Assembly (NCBI GenBank): GCA_002104985.1
Contig: MCGO01000071.1
Span: forward strand, 62,001 to 126,000
Length of the DNA stretch: 64,000 bases
Reading direction: 5' to 3'
DNA from: Rhizoclosmatium globosum
Taxonomy: Eukaryota > Chytridiomycota > Chytridiomycetes > Chytridiales > Chytriomycetaceae
Shown here: in pieces, positions 27,729 through 39,715 of the stretch
How the letters are laid out: each line of letters starts with the position of its first letter
Position numbering within the stretch: the stretch's first letter is position 1
Notes under the pieces: generated by a model
What the model was told of the DNA's origin: nothing
The model's database searches: none
The model's input: only the letters and a program-made list of their open reading frames with translations
Program-made: the position numbers and the translations under genes

Positions 27729-30178
27729 TTAAACCTCCATCTGTTTTCTATACTTTGGGGGAACCTCGTGTACATTTCTCCAATCTATTCCTGGGAAGTC
27801 GAGCACGAATTCAGTCAAGTTTGCGATGGGGCCGTTGTCAAATGGATTCAGCTTTCGTTTCTGGTATGGGGCCTTGTCGACGTCCTCAGGGTGTACTAAG
27901 TACGACAAACGATGCCAGTTGACAACTTCGTTGGTTGTCATTGCGGTTGAGATTTGGTAAAACTGGGAACAGAAGAGGAAAAACATCCATAGGGAGTTGC
28001 AGAAGACCCAAATACCCATGACCATTGTCTTTGTGTCGAAGGCAAAGTTTTGGCAGACGGATTTGGGGAGGAAGCATGTTGCTGGATAGGTTTGGTGAGC
28101 AGGAACTGCGATCGTGAAGTCTAGTGTGCAAAGTTAAGTGTTTCACTTCTGTAACCGTTGACTTACAATTGTACACGATGGAAAGGAACAGCCAAGAGAG
28201 GAGCGGCATACAAAGAACGAAAAGCAGAAAGTATCTGTGATTTTTGGCACCAACTGTTGATCGATGTTAGATTGTACAGTTATAGGACGAAGAGAATCCT
28301 ACCACAGTTGAAAATCCAAGGACAGTGGTGATCGAACTTAGACATGCAACGATCACAGAACTTGCAGTGCTTCGCACGCAGCGGTTTACGAATCTGTTGA
28401 AATAAGGTTGGTACAGCTTCTATTAAACAGGTCAACACCGGAAACTTACACAACATGTTGTACAATAGCTTCTGGAGTTCAAAGTTCCATCTTCAGCGAG
28501 CATAATCACAGTTTTCTTGTGCTCTTCGTCTCCTGGAGTCAACTTTCGAAGCAAACCAGCGTCGCCTGTAATTGTGGCGTAAAACAGATACACAGTTGTG
28601 AAATACAAAGTGATGAAAGCGAGTTGACGCATGTATAGATATCCAGTGTCTGTCATGTAAGTTTAGAGAATGATGAATTGGAATACAACCACTCACATGG
28701 CAGAATTGCGACCCACGTCATACCACAGTACACAAGAGTAGCTTGTGGTATACTTGTGAGGAAGGGGGTCAAGTTGAGTTTGATTCGTCCGTTTTGGAGC
28801 AAGTATCGAACAACACCATATACGACGGTTACAATGAGGATTGCGAGAGTAATAGGAACGGAAAAGAACCATGGCATTGAGTCGTAAATAGTGACAATGA
28901 CTGGGAACAAGATAAATGGAATCGCGTAAAGGATGCGGTTTGTTGTAGCCTGGAATTCAAGTTAAGTACATGAACGGAATGATGCAAAATAGACATACCA
29001 AAGAGAAAGGAGGTTGTCCAGCTTTTCCTTGCGCAATCTCAACAAGCTTGTCGTAAGTTTGATCCAATCCTCGTTCCTTTGCCCAATCACCAGGAGTCTT
29101 TCCATTCGGATCTTTAATATCTGTCGACGCTCCCGCATCGATGAGGATTTTAGCGAATTTGAGGTGGTTGGATACAACCTTAGAAAAATATGTTTCTAGT
29201 TAGAATTTTGGATGACGAAATGATAAGATAGTTACCGCCCAATGCAGTGCAGTCATTCCAGTGCTATCAGTGCGATCCAAAAGAGCACCTTGCTTAATGA
29301 GGACTTTCATGGATTCTTCTGAATTTCCTTGATATGCAGTCCACATCAAACTCGTGCGTCCCATAGTATCCAAAGTATCTACATCCTGACCCATCACAAT
29401 CAAGTAGATCATCATCATAGCATGACCAGCATGAGCCGCGAGATGGAGGGAGTTGTATCCTTGTTTATCGTAGAGGTTTGGGTTCGCGCCTTTTTTCATG
29501 AGGTATGTGGCCATTTGAATTTGCCCGCTCCTGCATTTGATAGGAAAGTTGAATTGTTAAGGTGATGTGATTGTCGGAGTTGTGGCAGATGTGGCAGTGA
29601 GGAAAGGACAATCACCTTGCAGCCCACTGAAGCGGCGTTGAGAGCAGGTCACCACCAATTGCATTCACATCGGCACCGTGTTCAACAAGATACTTTGCCA
29701 CAGCGATTCTGTTGTTCTGTTTATTTGATTTGAGGCAGAGAAAGTTGACAGGTGAGACCAGATCACGGCGAATCAATCCACAACCAAACTCACAATTGCG
29801 GCCCAGTGAAGCGCGGTGCAGTTTTCCCTGTCGACAGCGTCTGCGGCGATTGAGCCTTCTTCGATCAGGGCCTTGACCCGGTTGAGAAGGCCGTGCTGCG
29901 AGGCCTGGAAGAGGTCCAGGTCTGGTTAAGGTTGCATTGGGAGTGCGTAAGGAGGGTTAGTGCCCTGAGTAAAGAGTGATGTGTGTTATGATGAACGAAG
30001 GAAGGTACAAACCGGCTTCATTCGGAACTGGAACCATCTGTGGTGCCATCACATTCGCTCTGACTTCTTCATCATCGTCACAACAGTCACCGTGGCCGTG
30101 TCCGTGTCGGTGCTCCTTCTTGTGGCTGTGAGAGTGGCCGCCCAGGAACGCCGTCGTCTCTTCCTTCTCTCCCATCAT
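27729..30178 (-). CDS. ankyrin-repeat DHHC palmitoyltransferase (Akr1/ZDHHC17 type)
   Basis: Membrane enzyme that attaches palmitate to cysteines of target proteins at the Golgi or vacuole. In order: a His-rich N-terminus ([19 protein letters not shown]), about six ankyrin repeats ([31 protein letters not shown]), two membrane helices ([18 protein letters not shown] region), the cysteine-rich domain [20 protein letters not shown] with the catalytic DHHC, two more helices and a cytosolic tail ending KYRKQMEV. Yeast Akr1 has DHYC; here it is DHHC as in animal ZDHHC17. About nine short introns interrupt it. The start at 30178 faces the 7TM gene at 30288, 109 bp away. The His/Asp-rich N-terminus could bind metal, which is unusual for the family. 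Confidence 0.92.
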
Positions 30179-30287
30179 TCGCGATTAAATTTAACCTTAC
30201 CTTAAAAAAAAGAATTCCATTTCTCGATTCCAGATAACTTTTCTTCTTTCTTCATTGTCTTCTTTCATCTGCATTGTTCACGAAGCC

Positions 30288-31213
30288 ATGGAATCCTCAA
30301 ACAACCTGAAGACTGACATTCAGTCAAATACGACTACTGGTTCTAGTATAGAATATTTAACGTCACTTGAACACATGTATTTGGCAACAATAGTTTTTGC
30401 TGCACTTTCTCTTCTTTGCCTCGTTTTATTCATTGTCCACTTTGAAGTGAAACGAGCACGTATGAAACTAATAACTTCAGTCAACTTATCATTAATTGGC
30501 ATGATATCTTCCCTCATTGTCGTATTTTTTGCGGAAGCAATGCGTTATCGTTTGAAGCAGAGAGCTGAAACAAAGTATTATATATGGCAGTCCATCAAAC
30601 TAACAGCTCTGGCAACACAAGAATACGCCTACGTATTCTTTTCTTGGTAAGGATTCATGTACTGAACAGTTTTGACTCCCAAATATTTAGGAAATTGGCT
30701 GGATCCCTTTTGAACAAAGTTTATCCCAAACGCTATCCATTTATCCTGGTATTAGTCAAATTGAGTCCATTTATTTTATACTTTCAAGCAATTCCAGCAA
30801 TTATAGCTGCAATCATCTACGGCCACTTCAATCCTTATATGATGCGCCTAATCATCAACGGCGCGGTTGCAATAGCAGCTCTCTTAATGCTTGTTATATA
30901 TTTTCTCATGCTTGTTGCGTTCATCAAATTCATGCACAGAACGAGAGGAGCAGAATCAACAATAACTGAAACTAACCAGAAATTCCGGACCATTTCCCGT
31001 TACGGAATCATATCCGCCAATGCAGGCGTGATTTCCTTATTGTTGTTAGCGGCGTATACTTGGACGAATATTGATGTATTGCTTTTAAGCGCATATTGGT
31101 TTGTGTTGGGAATGTTTGGCGCCTTGTTCTACATGAAGACGAAACTGTTTGGAATTATCATGAAAGTGAGGAGTATTCAAAAGGGGGAAAAGATTGATGG
31201 TTGTGAAGGTTAG
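30288..31213 (+). CDS. seven-helix membrane protein, unrecognised
   Basis: Exons 30288-30646 and 30691-31213 encode about 293 residues. About seven hydrophobic segments: MYLATIVFAALSLLCLVLFI, LITSVNLSLIGMISSLIVVF, a third around IKLTALATQEYAYVFFSW spanning the splice, FILVLVKLSPFILYFQAI, LIINGAVAIAALLMLVIYFL, YGIISANAGVISLLLLAAYT and DVLLLSAYWFVLGMFGALFY. The N-terminus has possible N-glycosylation sites (SNTTTGSS), consistent with an outside N-terminus and a receptor-like topology. No G-protein-coupled receptor signature is evident. Expression is probably driven from the 109-bp divergent spacer shared with the DHHC gene. Confidence 0.72.
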
Positions 31214-31321
31214 GATCAGGTATTTTATGAACAAAAGACAAAAGACGATTGTGCAACTTCGACTACGGACTGCGCACGTCCAACAAGAATAAAAACCGCT
31301 TCTTTCTCTCATTTGGAAAGC

Positions 31322-31487
31322 ATACTTACCTGAGTCGGAGGTGCCGGTGATCAAGAAGGCCGGTTCTCCATGGATGGGTTTGGCCATTGCACACACGTTG
31401 CTGGGCCCGTCTGTGCACAACTCCCTCGGGGGTTCGTGGGACTATAATTTTTCTATCGGGAATACTGCTTTCGAGCGGTTTCCTGGC
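31322..31487 (+). ncRNA. U1 spliceosomal snRNA
   Basis: The 5' end ATACTTACCTG is the U1 sequence that pairs with 5' splice sites. It is followed by a stem-loop I with GATCAAGAAGGCCGGTT (the U1-70K loop resembles GATCACGAAGG of animal U1), and a second stem-loop with CCATTGCACACACG (the AUUGCAC loop bound by U1A). A third stem follows, then a Sm site ATAATTTTTC at 31444-31453, and a final hairpin closed by TTTCG at about 31458-31485. Length (about 166 nt) and order match known U1 RNAs. The strand follows from the 5' end. A TATA-like AATAAAAACC lies about 30 bp upstream. The exact 3' end is estimated. Confidence 0.92.
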
Positions 31488-31841
31488 CTCTTCCCCTCTT
31501 CCCTATTCTATTTATCAAATGATGAAAATACAACTCACTTGACTTTAAGACATTTTGCAAAATGAGTGATAACGTATTTGGAAGAAGAAAGGATTATTTT
31601 GTGGCATATCAGCAGAAATTTTGCGTGGAGATGAAGTTCCTGTGGCTGTGCCCAGCCAAATGCGACAGTCACGTTGACTCTACTGGAGATGAAAGTCCTA
31701 CTGGAGATGAAAGTCCTGCGCCGGCGGTCAGCTATATATTGAACTCGCGCGGCTACTTTGGCGGGTCTACATAAACCGTGTACCCATCTTCACAGTTTCC
31801 CTTCACCAAACATCAACCTAAAATAACAAAACCTGGCAAAA
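31488..31841. other. intergenic
   Basis: Between U1 and the next gene. It holds two direct copies of an 18-bp unit (ACTGGAGATGAAAGTCCT, near 31682-31717) and a TATA-like TATATATTG near 31733 about 110 bp before the next ATG. No gene supported. Confidence 0.5.
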
Positions 31842-32594
31842 ATGCAAATAACTATCATCGCTGCTTACGTGCTCTCTACCGCCCTCACTGTGTCTGCAGC
31901 GGATCTAAAGCCAGTCCCAGTTGGCGGAATCTGCAACGTAACTGGTCAAGACTCAGTCTGCGAATCCAATTTGAACTGTGTTCCCACTACTGGAAACCAA
32001 GGAATCTGCAAGCTCAAGGAAAACGATGTCGGCGGAGAATGCAAGCAGGACTTTCCAAACAGCGCTGTTTGCAAGGCCGGGTTAGTCTGCGTTGATCCTG
32101 TGTTGCCAGCAGATGGAATCCCTCGTCCTGGTACTCCTGGAACATGTCAAGTTCCAACTATCAAGCCATCTCCAGTTGGAGGGGTTTGTGGCGGACCTGC
32201 CAAAGCAGTCTGTGAATCGAATTTGGATTGTATCACTGCATCTGGCGTTGATGGAGCACAAGGAATCTGCGCGTTGAAACAGAGTGATGTGGGTGGACAG
32301 TGCAAGCAAGTATTTCCAAACAGTGCTGTTTGCAAGCCGGGGCTTGTTTGTGTTGAATTCATGCAACCAGTGAACGGTCCACCTATTGCTGGGGCTCCTG
32401 GTACTTGTAAGCTTCCTTCTGCCAGTGCTACTTCGACTGTCATTGCACCAGTTGTTCCTACCGTGACGGCTCCAGTATATTCCGCAACGGCTGCTAGCAC
32501 AGCTGCCACGACGTTAACCAAGATTGATGTCAGTGGAGCGACTAAAGGATTGGCATCTTTAACAATTGCAGCTTTGATTTTCGCTCTCCTTTAA
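31842..32594 (+). CDS. secreted cysteine-rich protein with two tandem modules, probable GPI anchor
   Basis: Single exon, 250 residues. A signal peptide (MQITIIAAYVLSTALTVSA) is followed by two homologous modules of about 80 residues. Each has the pattern VGG(I/V)C ... VCESNL(N/D)C ... GIC ... VGG(E/Q)CKQ ... FPNSAVCK(A/P)GLVC ... GTC, so ten or so cysteines in matching positions. This spacing resembles Dickkopf/colipase-like small disulfide folds, which is a fold-level guess. A Thr/Ser/Ala-rich stalk and a hydrophobic C-terminus (GLASLTIAALIFALL) suggest GPI attachment at the cell surface or wall. The modules arose by internal duplication. Function unknown. Confidence 0.85.
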   Translation: MQITIIAAYVLSTALTVSAADLKPVPVGGICNVTGQDSVCESNLNCVPTTGNQGICKLKENDVGGECKQDFPNSAVCKAGLVCVDPVLPADGIPRPGTPGTCQVPTIKPSPVGGVCGGPAKAVCESNLDCITASGVDGAQGICALKQSDVGGQCKQVFPNSAVCKPGLVCVEFMQPVNGPPIAGAPGTCKLPSASATSTVIAPVVPTVTAPVYSATAASTAATTLTKIDVSGATKGLASLTIAALIFALL

Positions 32595-32674
32595 TGTCTT
32601 GCATTTCATTCATATTTCGCTTGCAATAAACCCTCCTTCAAAAACAACACAAACAAACCGAAAATACTTTGCTT

Positions 32675-35040
32675 TTAATGCAGATTCTTCCTCAACCAAA
32701 TATACGAAACAAACGCGAGAAACGCCATAAACCCCACGATACAAAAGAACCAAACTAAAGTCTCCCCTTCCTCTCCAGGAACCTTCACATTCATTCCAAA
32801 CAGACCCGTAATGATATTCAGGGGAACTAGGATCGACGCTAACGCCGTCATTTTCATTACAACGTCGTTTGTTCGGTTGGAAGCTTGCGTGAGTTCGATG
32901 CTGATTTGGGCAAGGTAGTTTGAATGAGATCGTGTAAGTGTCTTTTCACAGTGGTTTAACGTTTGAACCATTGTTAATATGTGATCTGTGATAGGGGGGG
33001 TTGACTCATTAGGTGCGGATGATTACAAGATTCAAAGTCTTACCTTGAATATCGCCAAGATACAACGTCGTCTCACTGTCCGGAGCCAACCGCTGTGCAC
33101 ACCGCTTAATAACTGCTTTGATGACATCCGTCTTGGTAATCAAGAGCCGTAACAACATCATAACCTTCTTTCGCGCGTGTCCAATACGTCGCAACATATC
33201 ACTCTGCCAAAAATAACATAAGAATTTACAAGAGTGGATTCAAAGAGGAACCACTCAACTTGTTCACGATCTTTGAGAATCAAGACCAACTCATCAATTG
33301 CGTCCACCTCCAACTCAATGTGTCGCAGTGAAGGCATGAATCCGTCAGTGATATCATCAATCAGCGCATAATTCAACCAATCCGGACTAATACTCATTCC
33401 ATACACCTTCAACTGTTCAATCCGACGCAACACATTATTCAAATGAATAATCGGCTGGGAATGGAACTAGTGTGTAATCAATCGTGAGCAAACACAAACA
33501 CCACAAAAAGAACCCCCAAAAAACACTCACACTCAAAACACACTCCCGAAACACAACAATATACACATTAATAGGCTGCATATACGTCATACTATACGCG
33601 TCCGCGTCGAAACTCCGTATAGTAATGAAATAATACCCTGGGAAAGTCTCACACTTTTCCCTCGTCTCTTCCGTCTGGATATCCTCCGTCGTCAACGGAT
33701 GGATCCTGAAAACGCGGGCAAGCGTGCTCATTTCTTCTGGAGTCGGGTTACACACGTCGAGCCAGAACGGCCCTGCGCGGAGGATTTCGTTGACGGGGCG
33801 GTCGAATGTTGTGGTGAAGGGGAGGGTTTCAAAGTAGGGGCTTTGGATTGTTTCTGTTGCGTCGCTGTGGAATGTGAAGCGTTGGTGTTGTTGGTGGTAG
33901 TACCAGTCTGGGTGTTGGTGGCGGGTTTCGCGGCGTTGTTTTTGGAGGTGTTGGGTTGTGTGGGTGTGGTAGGAGGTGTAGAATTCTGTGCTGTCGTGGG
34001 TTACGGATGTGAGGTAGTCGGCGATTGCGTCGTAGTCGAGTTGGTGGGAAATTCGGAATGGGTAGTTTGAGTCGCGGTCACCTTCTGTACAGCTATTTTA
34101 GAAGGAGCTGATGAGGGAAAAGAGAATGAGGAAGGGAACCTTCAGTAACATCATCGGCAATTATTTCGTCGTGGTTTTGAAAGTGTTGTGGCTGACGTTG
34201 GTCGCGGTTGTGCATTCTAGGGACTGGAGAGTGTTGATGTTGAGAGAGTCGCTGCTGCGAATTAGCCGACCCAACTGCAGCCAAACTAGCTCCAGGACCA
34301 GTAACTGGCGAAGGAGATCCAAAGGCAGCGACATCAGCACCTTCTTCAGCTGCCAGCCTTGAAAAGTTGAGCATCTGGATTGGTTGTGGAGAAAGATGCG
34401 GCAACGACATAGAAAGATTTGAGGAAGATGAGGACTTTGTATCGAGAAAAGAATCAGTCGACTGGGCATAGAGATGTGTGCTTAGGTGGTGTTGCTGGGG
34501 CAAAGTAGGGGTATTTGCTGACGACTAGTGCCGCTACTGTTAGCCAGCTTTCCGACAGCAAACCAGGTAAGCTTACAGCAGATGAGGCCAATCGAGGCGG
34601 AGGCGAGTGTTTCCTAGTGTGGAACTGGTCCTGCTTCAGGGCAAGAGGATGTCCCAGTCCGTGTGACTGTGACTGTGGATGCGATACAAAGTTCAGGTCG
34701 CGCTGGAACGACTCGGCTGCCACGAAAGCAAGAGAGCATTAAAACGAAAGGCCTCGCAATCAAAGTAAACTAGTTTGTTACCTGAGGCAATAATCGCAAG
34801 GACATCCGAAGAGCGACGCGGCACCGGCGACGACCAGTCTCGGATCTGCGTCTGAGTCACCACTGATGATGCCTGACCTGGTCCAACTGGTCCTAAAGAA
34901 AAGGGAACAGTGGGACTTTGCGCATGTTCTCGTTCGAGTTCGGGTTCGAGTTCAACTGAATTCGACGTTGTTGTTGAGTCGCGAAGAAGTGGCGCGCGTT
35001 CGTTGTCGCTCGATGTGCTCAACCGACTAGTGCCTTTCAT
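32675..35040 (-). CDS. CorA-superfamily Mg2+ transporter (Alr1/Mnr2 type)
   Basis: Fungal Alr1/Mnr2 proteins carry Mg2+ over the plasma or vacuole membrane. The C-terminal exon shows the two-helix CorA ion-channel end: ALASILVPLNIITGLFGMNV with the invariant GMN, then VWFFCIVGFMAFLAFVSYIW. Upstream exons give the cytosolic domain (FRIHPLTTEDIQTEETREKC, then FPGYYFITIRSFD; GMSISPDWLNYALIDDITDG). A long Ser/Gln/Pro-rich N-terminus (MKGTSRLSTSSDNERAPLLR onward) resembles the extended N-termini of Alr proteins. I begin at 35040; an in-frame ATG at 35076 is possible but would leave only 42 bp to the upstream gene's stop. At least seven exons; internal joins between 33440 and 34740 are only approximate. 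Confidence 0.87.
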
Positions 35041-35118
35041 TCTCAGAAAAGAATTTGGACAAAAGGATCTTGTCATCCAATCAATAAAGAACTAGTACAG
35101 ACAAGTTCAAATGGCTTG

Positions 35119-35913
35119 TTAAAAATCCAACATACTTTCCAGCTTGACAATCCGACTCTCAAGCTCCTTCACATGCGCCTCCAACAACAAAATAGTATCA
35201 ACCTCATCAACACGACTTGCAATCGGTTTGGCTTGTCCATCCTCCGACTCTTCCTCCAACGCGTCTCCACTACCAAACAATGGCTTGTTCCGTGCATCCT
35301 GTGGCCACAACATTGCCATCCAGTCGGTTTCCGCACGAACAGATTTATTGGGAGATTTCTTGTTTCGTTTGTTGATTGGGGATTTCAAAGAAGAAGATTG
35401 AATTTGGTGGTGTGGATGGAAAGACGACTTCTTGGACGCCGATTGCAGATTCTTCAAGCGCGACTTTGATGCCTTTTTCGGCGATTGATAAATCCTTGGA
35501 GATGGTTCGTGAATCGTCAATGGGGATAGGAGAGCAGTGTCGAGGGAGACAGCTAACGGAGAAGACGCGACTGGTTCCAGAATCGGACGAGGACTGCGAT
35601 TCACTGGAAGCAATAGTTTCTTGAGTAGTTGTGCTGGAAGTGGGTCTGCGTCGCTGTGCGCCTGGATTCTTTTGGGAGACTCCAAAACAACGGCTCTACC
35701 ACTTCGTCTTCGCCGCTTTGAAGCCAACTTTGGAATAGTGTCGACGGATGATGAAAGGAGCGTCAAGTCACTGGACGCCGTTGCGCCGCCTCGTGCAAGA
35801 CGCGTAAACAGTGGCGACCTTCGAGTTGGTGGCAGTGGTACAACCCTTACTCCTTTCGCCTTTGATGTTGTCTTCACCTTGGACACGACACGTGCTCGAC
35901 CATACGTTGCCAT
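35119..35913 (-). CDS. basic low-complexity protein with C-terminal coiled coil
   Basis: Uninterrupted frame of 264 residues, rich in Lys, Arg, Ser and Pro, with several clustered basic stretches (KLASKRRRRSGRAVV, SPINKRNKKSPNKS) that could serve as nuclear import signals and many SP/TP sites for proline-directed kinases. The last 35 residues (VDTILLLEAHVKELESRIVK) form heptad-like hydrophobic spacing, so a short coiled coil is likely. No domain recognised. A chromatin, cell-cycle or cytoskeletal role is conceivable but not shown. It lies between the Mg transporter and the PARP gene, all on the minus strand. Confidence 0.7.
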   Translation of the reverse strand: MATYGRARVVSKVKTTSKAKGVRVVPLPPTRRSPLFTRLARGGATASSDLTLLSSSVDTIPKLASKRRRRSGRAVVLESPKRIQAHSDADPLPAQLLKKLLLPVNRSPRPILEPVASSPLAVSLDTALLSPLTIHEPSPRIYQSPKKASKSRLKNLQSASKKSSFHPHHQIQSSSLKSPINKRNKKSPNKSVRAETDWMAMLWPQDARNKPLFGSGDALEEESEDGQAKPIASRVDEVDTILLLEAHVKELESRIVKLESMLDF

Positions 35914-36042
35914 TGTTCCTCATCCTATCCCCGTTCTTCCGTTGCCACCTGTCCAGTTCATCTTTCGGACAATCTCTTTCTATAACAAAAGTAATAAACA
36001 CCCCCACTTTACTTGAAATCAAAAACCAACATCAACAACAAA

Positions 36043-38352
36043 TCAACGTCCGTAATCAAACCGCATCTTGACCAAATACTTCAACCGCACTTGCTTCAAG
36101 TCATAGCAAATAAACTCATTGTACTCCAACGCGCAGTTTGGATTTGATTCACGGACGCCCTTTCCACATGGCACAACAACGCCGTTAGGGAGCGTAACGG
36201 ATCCAGATGGGTCTGGCTTCGTGCGTCCTTTACCCCACGTCGAATGCTTCTTATTCTTTCTCATTTCTTCATCAGCGTGATAACTGGATTGGTACTACAG
36301 CACGAAATTCAAGTCAGTGAAACTGATCGTAAACGACAAGGAGTTAACTTACCAGCTCATTTTCATCACCCAACGCAACTTCACACAACAACAACAGTCC
36401 CGTATTATTGCTCGGACTCGTGAAACAATAGTTTGCAGACTTAGAAACCATATCCGCGAAATAAACCCCCTTCCCAAACATATACCCAGTAACAGGCGCT
36501 TCCGGCGGCGCAATACGCAACCCCTGCGACAAAATCCCCACAAAGTTAGATAACCGACTCCCATGCCACAACAACTTATGGTTATGCAACGACTTCCCAA
36601 ACTCATCAAACTGATCACTCTTCTCCAACTCAAACACCTCTTCAACAGCAAGTTTATACGAGCTGTGCGTGTGTCCGTGCGTGTTTTTTGTGTACCGTTC
36701 AACGAGTTCAAAGACGTCACTGGATTTATCGATACGGGTCATGCCGATATTTAGGCTCGAGAATTTGCCGTCGACGGGGTTCACGGTGCGATCGAGTTTG
36801 GAGCTGAGGAGTGTGGTTGTGATTTGAATGTCGCCGAGGGCTTCGACCATGCGGAGTTTGGCGTTTAGTTTTGGGGCGGTGTTGATGGATTCTGGGGTTC
36901 GCATTCCAAAGTTGTGCGGGATGATGGAGTAGAAGGCGGAGGAGAGTTCGGCGAGGATTGTTGAGTTGGGTCGGGGTTTCGAGAGTTCTTCAGAGATTTT
37001 CTTGAGCTCGAGGTATCCCTTTGAGACGATAAAGATAAATGGTGCTGCAAATGAGAGTGCAGTAAATACTCACTTCTTGAATCGTCTTTTTGGTCAGCTT
37101 TCCAAGTGGCATCTTCTTGGCATCATATCCAATTTCAGTCATTTCACGTTCCATGACTTCCAAATTGAAAATGAGTTTGACGAGATCCTATTATACATAA
37201 TTTTGAGCCCCATAATTCAGCAATTTTTACGAGGACACACCTGAACAGCTGGGTCCAACTTAGAATCTGGGTATTTGATGGGTTCTTCCTTGCTGGATTC
37301 CACACCAGCAAGGGCTTCCTCAGTATCATCGTCTCCCCAATCACGTTCAAGGAGATGGTATTTTCCAGAATGTTTGACAAAGTTTGAGCGGTTGTCCCAA
37401 TGGTTTTTAGTCTATTGGATTACGTAAGGTGAGTGTAAGTTGTGACAGATGCGTGCCATTGATTCACGAAGTACAGTTCACTGCGCTCGCACACAATTGA
37501 CCATTATCTGAATCTGCCAGATTTCATCCTGCGCAGACTACTATGCCCTCATGAAACACCAACAACAATGAAAAACACACCTTATCCAAAAACTTCTTCT
37601 CGAAAGCATGAATAGCATCATCCGGGTTATTAAACGCAGGAGAAGCCGTCTGACCACCAGCACCGACACGACCCCACCGGTTCCAAGCAATATACGTATT
37701 TTGCGAGTCGTGTTTGAGGACTTGGATGACGTAGAACTTGTTGTTGTTTGCGTTAATGTTCGTTTGGTTTAAAAGGGCGTCTGTGTTTAGAGTGTTAGTT
37801 TTGGTGTGTGTGGACCAGTTTCGTGTTTGGAGATGTCAACGTACCATAAACGATGCCATCCTTTTCCAGGACATGGTAGCTAGACGTGATTGAGCCAGGC
37901 GCACCTGAGTCGACAGGCTTTAGGTGAACGATGTGTTAGAGAGTGGTTAAGAAAGAGGGTGATTGAAGAAGCGGACTCACGGCCTTTCCCTTCTTGATTG
38001 CCTTCACAATAAGCTGCTCTTCCTCCTTCTCTTCTTCTTCCTTTTCTTCCTCTTCCTCTTTATCTTCTTTCTTGTCATCTACTTTGTCTTCTTCTTTGTC
38101 GTCTTGATCGGCTGTTGGCTCGTCCTTCTTCTTTGACGACTTTGGCGGTGCTCGGCGGCTCTTCTTTGGCGGCGATGGCGACACGGCGGCGGCAGTGGCG
38201 GCCGGTGCTTGGGCTTGAACTGGCGCTTGGGCTTGGGCTTGGGCGGCAGAGGCTGCGGCAGAGCGCCGAGTTGTGCGCGTTGTTGTTGGTGGTGCGGGTG
38301 CTGGCGTGGGTGACGCATCGCGGGTCGGCGCGGCTTTTCTCTTTGGTGGCAT
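36043..38352 (-). CDS. poly(ADP-ribose) polymerase, PARP-1/2-like
   Basis: Nuclear enzyme that adds ADP-ribose chains from NAD+ to proteins at DNA breaks. Order: a Lys/Ala/Glu-rich N-terminal tail (MPPKRKAAPTRDASP), the WGR domain (YVIQVLKHDSQNTYIAWNRW, then GRVGAGGQ), the helical regulatory domain (DLVKLIFNLEVMEREMTEIG, then YDAKKMPLGKL), and the catalytic domain with the H-Y-E triad: LLWHGSRLSNFVGIL (His), GKGVYFADMVSKSANYC (Tyr), NCALEYNEFICYD (Glu). No zinc fingers or BRCT domain, so the layout is PARP-2 like. About six short introns. PARPs are present in filamentous and early fungi but lost from budding and fission yeast. Confidence 0.93.
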
Positions 38353-38658
38353 CTTTTAATTATTACTGTTGTTTTGCTTGTGTTCTGATTGCTCATTTAT
38401 TGTATTCTCAATGTGTGGTGGGGTGTGTTGCTGCCCCTCCTTCGCCACTGGCTTGTGGATGACAATGTCAAGACTTGTTGACAGGAAATGCATTCAAAAA
38501 TCATCTGATGCAGATAAATACCTAATTTCGCCAGTGGATAATATTTGTCAATCGGAAAGGGTGCACCTCAAAACCAGGTCAATCCCAGGCTCATCCCAGG
38601 CAAATCCCAAAATCCCAAACAGCCTGTCTGATCCCGTCTTTTTTTCAAACCAAAAATC
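38353..38658. other. divergent spacer between PARP and the surface-protein gene
   Basis: 306 bp with TG-rich and AT-rich parts; probably both promoters. No gene or structured RNA recognised. Confidence 0.5.
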
Positions 38659-39715
38659 ATGATCATTTCTCCTGCCGTTATCCTCGGTCTCTTTGTGGCC
38701 CAGACCCCCTTTGCCGCGGCTGCAGGTCAATCCGCTGCAGACAAGGCCGTGTCCACAGTTAACTCACAGCTCGCTTCTCTTGGTGATCAAGGTGAATGTG
38801 CAAGAAAATGCTTCTATGATGTAGCTGGTTCTTCTTCTTTCACCTTGGAATCATTGCAGTCTCTTTGTCGCAATGCTGAAACTGGCCTTGCCAAGGTTGT
38901 TTATTGTTTTGATGCACATTGCGACGTTGCAACCGTTGGGAGCACAGCTCGTATCAATTATCTTATGGGCAAACTTGAATCCTTGGTGAGGTCATCATCT
39001 TTGCTGTTTGTTTATTTAATAACATCAAACATCGTAGATTAATACCATCCCAATCGGATGTGGTGTGATTGTGAGCGGCCAAACTTACGATTTCGTGGCC
39101 AAAGTAAATACGGATGTGGACGGAATCATCTTAACTGATTCCAAAGGAAATGTCTTGGCCAAGCCAACTACCACCACCACTACCACCACTACCACCACTT
39201 CTACCACTTCAACTTCAACTACGACTTCGACAAGTACCACCTCTACGAGCACTACTTCTAGTACAACAACTTCTACTTCAACCTCAACGACTTCTGACGC
39301 CGTTGTAACTGCTGACACTACTACTTCTCCAGAAACTATTCAACAAGCCACCACGACTGCAGTCGTGACGTCTGTTATTGCCACCCAAACTGCAACGACA
39401 TTGGTGACTCCAACATGTGATCTTGCTAAGCCACCAAGTGACAAGAACCCATGCCCAGTCAAGACCGCACCTCCCGCTATCAACAGCATCGCCGAGGCCC
39501 CAGTTCCAACCGCTGTTCCAACAAATGCCGCCGCCCCTCCTGCATCCCAAAAGCAAGCCGTCCTCGACACAGTAACATCCTCCGTCTCCTCCAGCTTCTC
39601 CGCAAACCTTGGAACAATCGACACAACATCCCTCTCCCAATCCCTTCTCCAAGTCGCCCAAGAAATCACTCCAGGAACCCCCGTCAAAATCGCAGCTGCA
39701 CCCCTCCCAACCCAA

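Noticed and set aside
31341..31565. Reading frame over the U1 RNA
   Set aside because: Overlaps all conserved U1 elements; no protein similarity.
38659..39715. CFEM domain in the surface protein
   Set aside because: Cysteine number and spacing do not fit the eight-cysteine CFEM pattern.
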